Positions 1-5,052 of a DNA stretch of 5,848 nucleotides are shown in pieces; the first letter of the stretch is position 1; each line of letters starts with the position of its first letter. The notes beneath the pieces were generated by a model. It did not search any database, had not been told where the DNA came from, and saw nothing but the letters and a program-made list of their open reading frames with translations. Where the stretch lies: positions 1 through 5,848 of the forward strand of contig CANGVB010000265.1 of NCBI GenBank assembly GCA_947456995.1, given 5' to 3'. This stretch comes from Bryobacteraceae bacterium (GTDB lineage: Bacteria > Acidobacteriota > Terriglobia > Bryobacterales > Bryobacteraceae). The translations under genes were made by a program, and so were the position numbers.

Positions 1-788
1 AAATGCATCTTCACCCGTGGGTCCTAAGCGTAGTTCCCTCCAAACACCTGCGCCAAGTCCTCGAACAAGCTGGCAAACAAACAAACACACCCACCCGCCT
101 CATCAGCGCCACCAAAGGCATCGAAGCCCACACCTTCGCCCGCATGTCAGAAATCGCTGAGCAATGCTTCCCCGGCACCCCGGCTGTCTTAACCGGCCCC
201 ACCTTCGCCCGCGAAGTCGCCGCCGGCGAGCCCGCCGCCATGGTTATCTCCAGTCGCGACGAAAGCTTCGCCCAGCAAATCCAAACCGCCTTCACCGGCG
301 GCAACCTCCGCTTCTACACCAACGATGACGTAGTAGGCGTAGAACTCGCAGCCGCTCTCAAGAACATCATCGCCATAGCCGCAGGTGCAATCGAAGGCCT
401 CCATCTCGGCTCCAACTCCACCGCCGCCCTAATCACCCGAGGCCTTGCCGAAATCAGCCGCCTCGTAGTAGCAAGAGGCGGCAAAGCCTCCACCGTCTCC
501 GGCCTAGCCGGCCTCGGAGACCTCGTCCTCACCTGCACCGGCCAACTCAGCCGCAACCGCCGCGTCGGCATAGAACTCGCCAAAGGCCGCAACCTCTCAG
601 GCATCCTCAGCGACACAAAGATGGTAGCCGAAGGAGTCGAAACAACAGCCGTCGCACTCAAGCTAGCCGAACTCCACAACGTCGAGATGCCAATCACCCA
701 GGCAGTCCAGGCCATGCTCATGGGCCAACCAGCCCCCGAAGCCCTCCGTCAGCTCATCAGCCGCGCCCCACGCAGCGAAACCAACTAA
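1..788 (+). CDS. gpsA: Glycerol-3-phosphate dehydrogenase [NAD(P)+], 5'-truncated by window edge
   Basis: This cytoplasmic enzyme reduces dihydroxyacetone phosphate to sn-glycerol-3-phosphate with NAD(P)H, the first step towards phospholipids. The visible 261 residues start inside the family: the N-terminal Rossmann GxGxxG segment (roughly 70 residues) lies outside the window, so the ATG at position 3 is internal and not a true start. Family blocks seen in order, numbered from that Met: VVPSKHLR (10-17), SATKGIE (35-41), LTGPTFAREVA (63-73), ELAAALKNIIAIAAG (114-128) whose Lys120 matches the catalytic lysine, GLAGLGDLVLTCT (167-179), SRNRRVG (183-189) with the conserved substrate-binding Arg-Asn, and VAEGVETT (208-215). 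The C-terminus is complete. The TAA stop (786-788) overlaps the stop of the convergent desaturase gene. Codons strongly favour C endings. The first few residues (HLHPW) match the family less well than the rest. Confidence 0.96.
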   Translation, partial: MHLHPWVLSVVPSKHLRQVLEQAGKQTNTPTRLISATKGIEAHTFARMSEIAEQCFPGTPAVLTGPTFAREVAAGEPAAMVISSRDESFAQQIQTAFTGGNLRFYTNDDVVGVELAAALKNIIAIAAGAIEGLHLGSNSTAALITRGLAEISRLVVARGGKASTVSGLAGLGDLVLTCTGQLSRNRRVGIELAKGRNLSGILSDTKMVAEGVETTAVALKLAELHNVEMPITQAVQAMLMGQPAPEALRQLISRAPRSETN

Positions 789-1537
789 AGCCGCTTCCAC
801 TCCCGCCACGGCAATTTCCCCAAAACATAAAGAGGCTGAATTGTTTCCGCCGCTGGCACACCCGCTATCCCAAGCGCAGCATCAAACGTCCTGCGATGCA
901 GCGTCCCAAACATTCGGTCCCAAACGCTCAGCACAATCCCGTAATTCCCCTTCTGCCCAGCCATCTCAATGGAGTGATGCGGCCGATGCAAACCCGGCGT
1001 CATCAGCACCCACTGCAGCAACGCCTCCACCCGCACCGGCAACGCCACATTGGCATGAACAAAGTAATTGGAAGCAATCCCCAAAAACTGTAGACCCACC
1101 ACAGCACCAACACTCGGCTGCAACAGCCACACCAGACCCAGCATCACGCTCTGGTCCCAGACTCCCTCAACAGGATGAAATCGCAAACCAGTAGACGCAT
1201 CCATATCCGGGTCAGAGTGATGGATCGAATGCCAAATCCAAAGCACACCAAATCGGTGCATGCCCCAATGCGAGCACCACAAACAAAAGTCTTGAACCAG
1301 AAAGAAAGGAAGAAATCCTGTCTGCCCGCCAAGCGAATCAGCCAGCCCAATCGCACTAAGCCTCAAGGCAAAGTTCACAATCAGGCCCATGCCCACCCAT
1401 AAACCAAAATGCAACGCCCAGCGGCGCGCAACAGACAGTCGAAAAACAGAAAGCGGCTGGCGCATTTCCCACACGCCAACCGCAATCAAAGCTACAACAG
1501 TGAACGGGCCGAGATACTGCTGCCAATCCACAATCAT
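785..1537 (-). CDS. Sterol desaturase / fatty acid hydroxylase family membrane protein
   Basis: A 250-residue integral membrane protein of the fatty acid hydroxylase superfamily, which uses a His-coordinated di-iron centre and O2 to hydroxylate or desaturate lipids. All expected histidine boxes are present: HWGMH (90-94), WHSIHH (102-107), FHPVE (120-124), NYFVH (157-161) and HRPHH (184-188). Hydrophobic stretches lie near 10-22, 42-62, 72-88 and 130-155. The substrate cannot be read from sequence; sterol, fatty acid, carotenoid or ether lipid are all possible. I chose the ATG at 1537 (MIVDWQQ). A longer in-frame start at 1603 would add 22 residues, but these lie inside the PEP-CTERM gene in another frame and look unlike the family. 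The start is 10 bases after the stop of the PEP-CTERM gene. The purine run AAGAAGAAG in that gene's last codons is the only Shine-Dalgarno-like sequence, so translational coupling is likely. The TAG stop overlaps the gpsA stop. Confidence 0.92.
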   Translation of the reverse strand: MIVDWQQYLGPFTVVALIAVGVWEMRQPLSVFRLSVARRWALHFGLWVGMGLIVNFALRLSAIGLADSLGGQTGFLPFFLVQDFCLWCSHWGMHRFGVLWIWHSIHHSDPDMDASTGLRFHPVEGVWDQSVMLGLVWLLQPSVGAVVGLQFLGIASNYFVHANVALPVRVEALLQWVLMTPGLHRPHHSIEMAGQKGNYGIVLSVWDRMFGTLHRRTFDAALGIAGVPAAETIQPLYVLGKLPWREWKRL

Positions 1538-1547
1538 GAATTCGAAA

Positions 1548-1700
1548 CTACTTCTTCTTACCAAACCGGTTGCGCGCATACAGCAATGCGCCAAGTCCCG
1601 CACCCATCATCAGGTAGGTGCTCGGTTCTGGAACGGCAGAAACCGCAGAGCCAAACACAAACGAAGTCGTGGCAAACAAACCAAGGGCGATACGAAGCAT
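1548..1700 (-). CDS. Minimal PEP-CTERM protein (signal peptide plus sorting signal only)
   Basis: A 50-residue protein consisting of two export signals and almost nothing else. Residues 1-22 form a Sec-type signal peptide: MLR, then a hydrophobic core IALGLFATTSFVFG, then SAVSA ending in a V-S-A cleavage-type site. Residues 23-50 form a complete PEP-CTERM sorting signal: VPEPSTYL, a Gly/Ala/Leu-rich transmembrane segment (about 29-42), and a basic tail ARNRFGKKK. In known systems this tripartite tail is recognised by an exosortase (EpsH/Xrt family) in the inner membrane, which cleaves near the PEP motif. No passenger domain lies between the two signals; if signal peptidase cuts after Ala22, the mature chain begins at the PEP motif. 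GGAG lies 9 bases before the ATG, supporting real translation. The gene lies 77 bases downstream of the DUF1080 gene and 10 bases upstream of the desaturase. It could be a real micro-protein, a decoy or regulator, or the remnant of a longer gene whose middle was deleted. Confidence 0.85.
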   Translation of the reverse strand: MLRIALGLFATTSFVFGSAVSAVPEPSTYLMMGAGLGALLYARNRFGKKK

Positions 1701-1777
1701 AAAACAATTCTCCTATTAAATGTTTTGGCCTAAGCCTTGGGGCTGATCTTACCACAACACAGGCACTCTGCTTTTCT
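1701..1777 (-). other. Spacer between DUF1080 gene and mini PEP-CTERM gene
   Basis: These 77 bases between two same-strand genes contain the Shine-Dalgarno site near the downstream end. I see no hairpin with a T-run and no convincing -35/-10 pair. It is therefore open whether the PEP-CTERM gene and desaturase are read through from the DUF1080 gene or have their own promoter. Confidence 0.5.
1710..1713 (-). promoter_or_regulatory. Shine-Dalgarno site of the mini PEP-CTERM gene
   Basis: On the minus strand GGAG is followed by nine bases (AATTGTTTT) and then the ATG at 1700. It is the clearest ribosome binding site in the window and fixes the start of this very short gene. The DUF1080, ABC-F and sulfatase genes lack a comparable site. 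Confidence 0.75.
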
Positions 1778-3205
1778 CTAGATCATTGCGCTTCTCGTAG
1801 GCACCCACAAATCCGTCCACGCCAGCTTCAATGCATCAATCATTTCCAGCCCAAACTCACTCCGCTTCAAATCATTCGCCGCACTATTCCCAGTGCCAAG
1901 CACAAACTTACAACCCGCCTCCTTCGCCATCCTCAAAAACGCCACGCTAGGCAGCCGGTAGCGATCATTCATCTCAATCGCCACCTTACCCGCAACCGCC
2001 GCATCCACAATCCGCCGCATCCGCGCCGCAGTCCACAGCCGCGCATGGTCCTTGGCTATAACATCGGGCAAGAAAGTAGGAATGGCCAGAATATCCATCG
2101 GAGTCTTCGTCAGCAAGTACACCGTCCGCTCCACCAACTCATCCACAAACGCATCCGCATTCGCAATCGGCCCGATATCCTGCGGCCGGTAAAGCCGCGT
2201 CCATCGCCCGCGATCATCCGTCCAGATCATCCCATCGTTAAAGATAAAGTCCACCCGATCCGTCACCTTCGAGCTAAAGATCTTCATCCAGTCCGCCCCC
2301 TCAGCCTGCATCCCCACATAAGCCGCATGGCCCTTCACGCTATCGATAAACCCAAGCGCACCAGCCTCCGTGTTGTACTGGCTCTGCCGCCCGCAATTCG
2401 CCGCAATCCCGTAATAAATCCCATCCCGCTTGCTCTTCTCCAAAGCCTCCTTCACCCCAAGCCCCGGCTTCAAATGCACATGCCAATCCACCAGCGGATA
2501 ATTCTTCGCCCCAAGCGCGATGATCTTGCGATAAGTCTCATCCACCTCAGGCAGCGGCCCCGGCGTCGCCTCGTTATCCCCAAGCGCCCTCACCCGCAAC
2601 CCGCGAAACTGCACCACCGATCCCGCGTCATGACACTGCAGCGCAAACAGCCCCTCCCCAAGAAACCGCCCCGTCTCCTGCGTCGGCGGCAACACCGGCT
2701 CAGCCGGCTCCGTATAATCCACCGTCAACATCCCGTTCACCCGCACCTGTACATTCTTCCCCCGCACCGCAATCGCAATCCGAAACCACTCGTTGTCCCT
2801 TACCAACTGCTGCGGCACATTCCGCATCGAATACAAAGACCCCGTCCGCTTCCGCTCCCTGTACGTCCCCTCCCCCAGCGCCGTATTGTTCACCTGAACC
2901 TCAAACCCCTTCTTCGGAAACCCACCCTCCTGAAACGCAGTATGAAAATAAATACCGGAATTGCACCCCGGCCGCGTCAGCACCTCCCCCTCAAACTCAA
3001 AATTCTTGAAACTCCGGGAAGTGTAAAAGAGATGAGAAGCCGGCCCAGACCCCACCAGATGCCCATCCTTCACCGTCCAGGACCCCGGATTCCCGCCCGC
3101 CTTCCACCCGTCCAGAGTCGATCCATCAAACAAATCCATCCACCCAGTCGCCCCGGAAACGATAGCAGCAGAGGCTGTAGCAAGGAACATGCGTCGGTTT
3201 TGCAT
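1778..3205 (-). CDS. Tat-exported DUF1080 (3-keto-glycoside hydrolase-like) protein with C-terminal PHP-like domain
   Basis: A 475-residue protein in three parts. Residues 1-20 are a Tat-like leader (NRRMFLATASAAIVSG, RRxFL core), implying export of a folded, perhaps cofactor-loaded protein. Residues about 22-207 are a DUF1080 domain (PF06439, concanavalin-like fold; members include 3-keto-disaccharide hydrolases), with WMDLFDGSTLDGWK, WTVKDGHLVG, NSGIYFH (82-88), GFEVQV (100-105), NEWFRIAI (138-145) and VQFRGLRVR (198-206). Residues about 236-475 look like a metal-dependent PHP/TIM-barrel hydrolase: DWHVHL (240-245) gives the first H-x-H, IEMNDRYRLPS (410-420) resembles the Asn/Arg strand, and FLRMAKEAGCKFVLGTGNS (423-441) matches the last PHP strand, but the usual D-x-H is replaced by GNS. 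The DUF1080 call is firm, the PHP-like call is inference, and activity of the second domain is doubtful. Start at 3205 is chosen because it gives the RR motif a proper n-region; there is no Shine-Dalgarno site, and a -10 element ends 8 bases upstream. It diverges from the ABC-F gene. Confidence 0.88.
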   Translation of the reverse strand: MQNRRMFLATASAAIVSGATGWMDLFDGSTLDGWKAGGNPGSWTVKDGHLVGSGPASHLFYTSRSFKNFEFEGEVLTRPGCNSGIYFHTAFQEGGFPKKGFEVQVNNTALGEGTYRERKRTGSLYSMRNVPQQLVRDNEWFRIAIAVRGKNVQVRVNGMLTVDYTEPAEPVLPPTQETGRFLGEGLFALQCHDAGSVVQFRGLRVRALGDNEATPGPLPEVDETYRKIIALGAKNYPLVDWHVHLKPGLGVKEALEKSKRDGIYYGIAANCGRQSQYNTEAGALGFIDSVKGHAAYVGMQAEGADWMKIFSSKVTDRVDFIFNDGMIWTDDRGRWTRLYRPQDIGPIANADAFVDELVERTVYLLTKTPMDILAIPTFLPDVIAKDHARLWTAARMRRIVDAAVAGKVAIEMNDRYRLPSVAFLRMAKEAGCKFVLGTGNSAANDLKRSEFGLEMIDALKLAWTDLWVPTRSAMI

Positions 3206-3213
3206 GCAACCAC

Positions 3214-3242
3214 GTTATAATAAGAAACTCCCGCTTGATCAA
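3214..3242 (-). promoter_or_regulatory. Predicted sigma70-type promoter of the DUF1080 gene
   Basis: On the minus strand, TTGATC (3242-3237, 4/6 match to TTGACA) is followed by exactly 17 bases and then TATAAC (3219-3214, 5/6 match to TATAAT). Only 8 bases separate the -10 element from the ATG at 3205, so transcription should start within a base or two of the start codon, giving a leaderless or nearly leaderless mRNA. The -35 element overlaps the first three codons of the divergent ABC-F gene. Confidence 0.6.
3216..3221 (+). promoter_or_regulatory. Predicted -10 element of the ABC-F (ybiT-like) gene
   Basis: A perfect TATAAT, 13 bases before the TTG start at 3235. It overlaps the opposite-strand TATAAC of the DUF1080 promoter by four bases, so the two genes probably compete for RNA polymerase. 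No good -35 is visible (TCGGTT at 3194-3199 with a 16-base spacer is weak and lies inside the DUF1080 coding region). The predicted 5' leader is only about 6 bases and has no Shine-Dalgarno site. Confidence 0.5.
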
Positions 3243-4848
3243 CGTAAGTTCCGTATCCATGCGCTTCGGCGCCAAAATTCTATTTGAAGACGTCACCACT
3301 GCTTTCCAGCCCGGAAGGCGGTATGGTCTTACTGGCCCGAACGGTGCTGGCAAGTCGACATTCTTGAAGATTCTCACCGGCGAAATCGAACCCACCAAGG
3401 GCTCGGTCAGCCGCCCGCGCAAAGTCGGAATCCTCAGACAGGATCAATTCGCTTTCGATAATTACCGCGTCCTCGACACGGTAATCATGGGCAACGCCCC
3501 CCTCTGGGCTGCCCTCACCGAACGCGACGCCCTCTACGACAAAGACCCCGCCACCCTCACCGATGACGACGGCATGCGTCTCGGCGAGCTCGAAGGCGTG
3601 GTCGGCGAAGAAGGCGGCTACACCGCAGAATCCGACGCCGCCATCCTCCTCGACGGCCTCGGTGTCGAATCCGAAGTCCACGAGCGCAAAATGGGCGAGC
3701 TCCAGGGCGGCCAAAAAGTCCGCGTACTCCTCGCACAAGCCCTCTTCGGCAACCCCGCCGCCATGCTCCTCGACGAACCGACAAACCACCTCGATCTCGA
3801 CAGCGTCCACTGGCTTGAGGATTACCTCAACAAATTCGAAGGCACCCTCATCACGATCTCCCACGATCGTCACTTCCTCAACAACATCTGCACCCACACC
3901 GCCGACATCGACTACAACACGATCATCACCTACACCGGTGGTTACGACGACATGGTGCTGGCCAAAACCCAGATCCGCTCCCGCATCGAAGCCGACACGG
4001 CCGAGCGCCAAAAGAAAATCGCCCAGCTCAACGAGTTCATCGCCCGCTTCTCCGCCGGTACTCGCTCTGCTCAAACCACCTCGCGTAAGAAGGAAGTCGA
4101 GCGCCTCCAAAGCTCAGAACTCGCCCGCTCCAACATCCAACGCCCCTTCATCCGCTTCCAGATCAAGCGCCCCTCCGGCCGCACTCCCCTCGAGTTCAAG
4201 GGCCTCTCCAAGAGCTACGACGATCTGAAAGTCTTCGAAAACTTCGAATCTCTCATCAGCCGTGGCGACAAAGTCGCCGTCATGGGCAGAAACGGCGCAG
4301 GCAAAACCACCCTCCTGCGTTCGCTCCTCGCCAATGCCCCCATGCTCGCAAGCCACCACGAAGACAAGTTCACCATCAACAGCGGTAACGTCATCTGGGG
4401 CCACGAAACCAGCGTCGGCTACTTCGCGCAAGATCATTCCGAAACCATCGAACACGGCATGAACTGCATCGACTGGCTCCGCCAGTACGACATGGAAGCT
4501 TCCAACGAAGAACTCCGCGGCCTCCTCGGCCAAATGCTCTTCTCCGGCGAAGACGCTCTCAAGCCCACCAAAGCCCTATCCGGTGGCGAAGCGGCCCGCC
4601 TGATCTTCTGCCGCCTCATGCTCCTCAAGCCCAACGTCCTGGTCTTCGACGAACCCACCAACCACTTGGACCTCGAATCCATCAACGCACTCAACCAGGC
4701 CCTGCAGAAGTTCGACGGCACCGTCATCTTCGTCACCCACGACGAAGACCTCCTCGACGAATCAGCAACCCGCATCTGGCACGTCCACAACGGTCGCATC
4801 GACGATTTCAAGGGTCCCTACTCCGAATTCATCGCTCAAAAGAAATAG
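3235..4848 (+). CDS. ybiT: ABC-F family ATPase, YbiT type
   Basis: A soluble 537-residue twin-ATPase of the ABC-F family. Members bind near the ribosomal E site and act on translation; they have no membrane domain. NBD1 holds Walker A GPNGAGKS (34-41), the QDQFAF segment (69-74), signature LQGGQ (156-160, not the canonical LSGGQ), Walker B plus LLDEPTNHLD (178-187) and the switch His210. The linker (about 240-305) is charged and helical, with RFSAGTRSAQTTSRKKEVERL (271-291) typical of the ribosome-contacting arm. NBD2 holds GRNGAGKT (351-358), YFAQDH (396-401), LSGGE (448-452), FDEPTNHLDL (471-480) and His502. Order, length and wording (MRFGAK, LRQDQFAF, VLDTVIMG, HDRHFLNNICTHTAD) match E. 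coli YbiT closely. The TTG at 3235 is preferred because MINVSSVSMRFG aligns with the YbiT N-terminus; the next start, ATG 3259, would cut the first strand. There is no Shine-Dalgarno site. Its precise cellular role is not settled. Confidence 0.95.
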   Translation: MINVSSVSMRFGAKILFEDVTTAFQPGRRYGLTGPNGAGKSTFLKILTGEIEPTKGSVSRPRKVGILRQDQFAFDNYRVLDTVIMGNAPLWAALTERDALYDKDPATLTDDDGMRLGELEGVVGEEGGYTAESDAAILLDGLGVESEVHERKMGELQGGQKVRVLLAQALFGNPAAMLLDEPTNHLDLDSVHWLEDYLNKFEGTLITISHDRHFLNNICTHTADIDYNTIITYTGGYDDMVLAKTQIRSRIEADTAERQKKIAQLNEFIARFSAGTRSAQTTSRKKEVERLQSSELARSNIQRPFIRFQIKRPSGRTPLEFKGLSKSYDDLKVFENFESLISRGDKVAVMGRNGAGKTTLLRSLLANAPMLASHHEDKFTINSGNVIWGHETSVGYFAQDHSETIEHGMNCIDWLRQYDMEASNEELRGLLGQMLFSGEDALKPTKALSGGEAARLIFCRLMLLKPNVLVFDEPTNHLDLESINALNQALQKFDGTVIFVTHDEDLLDESATRIWHVHNGRIDDFKGPYSEFIAQKK

Positions 4849-4861
4849 CGCGAAGCAGTTT

Positions 4862-4887
4862 GGGTTAAGGGGAAACAACGGGGCGGG
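4862..4887 (+). other. Canonical G-quadruplex motif just after the ABC-F stop codon
   Basis: Four G-tracts, 4862-4864, 4869-4872, 4880-4883 and 4885-4887, are separated by loops of 4, 7 and 1 bases (TTAA, AAACAAC, C). This satisfies the usual G3+ N1-7 rule. It begins 13 bases after the stop codon, on the strand carried into the mRNA, so an RNA quadruplex in the 3' UTR is possible. Folding is a prediction. Confidence 0.55.
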
Positions 4888-4900
4888 AAGGACAGGTAAA

Positions 4901-4952
4901 ACCCGGAGTGTTGGGGTGTATGGAGGGATAAACACCCCAATACTCAACGGGT
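4901..4952 (+). terminator. Long hairpin downstream of the ABC-F gene, possible terminator
   Basis: The arms 4906-4919 and 4932-4945 pair over 14 positions (13 Watson-Crick, one G-U) around a 12-base loop. After a two-base bulge (AA, 4946-4947) the stem continues for five pairs, ACCCG (4901-4905) with CGGGT (4948-4952). A stem of 19 pairs is far beyond chance. No U-tract follows on the plus strand, so it is not a classic intrinsic terminator there. On the minus strand the stem is followed by a short TTT, but no minus-strand gene reads into it. It may end or protect the ABC-F mRNA. Confidence 0.5.
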
Positions 4953-4956
4953 CAAA

Positions 4957-4974
4957 GTGGTTACAAAGAACCAC
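4957..4974 (+). repeat. Small inverted repeat, 6-bp stem
   Basis: GTGGTT (4957-4962) and AACCAC (4969-4974) pair perfectly around the loop ACAAAG. AAAGTGG (4954-4960), which shares bases with this stem, can instead pair with CCACTTT (4998-5004), just before the end of a six-T run. The two pairings exclude each other, a layout seen in attenuators, but no leader peptide or ligand site is evident. Confidence 0.35.
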
Positions 4975-5002
4975 CACCTATGAGTACTAGTTTCTCTCCA
5001 CT

Positions 5003-5025
5003 TTTTTCGGGATGCAAGCGAAAAA
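5003..5025 (+). repeat. A/T-rich inverted repeat upstream of the sulfatase gene
   Basis: TTTTTCG (5003-5009) pairs with CGAAAAA (5019-5025) around a nine-base loop GGATGCAAG. The centre lies about 39 bases before the sulfatase ATG, so it could be an operator-like site as well as an RNA hairpin. It is short and A/T-rich, so chance remains possible. Confidence 0.3.
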
Positions 5026-5037
5026 TATGGAAAACCG

Positions 5038-5043
5038 TAATAT
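5038..5043 (+). promoter_or_regulatory. Weak -10 candidate of the sulfatase gene
   Basis: TAATAT (4/6 match to TATAAT) ends 9 bases before the ATG at 5053, the same spacing style as the DUF1080 promoter, and would yield a nearly leaderless mRNA. No acceptable -35 is seen 16-18 bases upstream (CAAGCG at 17). There is no Shine-Dalgarno site before this ATG. Confidence 0.3.
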
Positions 5044-5052
5044 TCTCGAAAC

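Larger units (their letters stand above)
4849..5052 (+). other. Structured intergenic region between ABC-F gene and sulfatase gene
   Basis: A 204-base gap without a credible gene. It holds, in order, a G-quadruplex motif, a long hairpin, two smaller inverted repeats and a weak -10 element. Bases 4861-4930 contain 32 G and 7 C (hand count), while the plus strand elsewhere is C-rich (for example 26 C and 9 G in 4621-4680). The block is thus compositionally foreign to its surroundings or under selection for RNA structure. Confidence 0.7.

Noticed and set aside
841..1194. 117-codon plus-strand frame opposite the desaturase
   Set aside because: Pro/Ala/Ser/Gln low-complexity product and no domain; the opposite strand carries all the histidine boxes.
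1538..1603. N-terminal extension of the desaturase (start at 1603)
   Set aside because: The extra 22 residues overlap the PEP-CTERM gene in another frame, are unlike the family, and the ATG at 1537 gives a normal N-terminus.
1558..1755. 65-codon minus-strand frame overlapping the mini PEP-CTERM gene
   Set aside because: It is in a different frame, shows no signal or motif, and lacks the well-placed GGAG site.
1714..1780. Possible promoter for the mini PEP-CTERM gene (TTGTGG with CTTAGG at 17 bases, or TAAGAT)
   Set aside because: Matches are too weak in both boxes to call, and read-through from the DUF1080 gene is equally possible.
2045..3220. 391-codon open frame on the plus strand opposite the DUF1080 gene
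   Set aside because: It is rich in Arg, Pro, His and Leu with no recognisable motif, and lies fully antisense to a gene with clear domains. The C-rich strand lacks stop codons by composition alone.
3280..4110. 276-codon open frame on the minus strand opposite ybiT
   Set aside because: A Gly/Val/Asp/Glu-rich translation typical of the complement of GCC/CTC/ACC codons, antisense to a firmly identified ABC-F gene.
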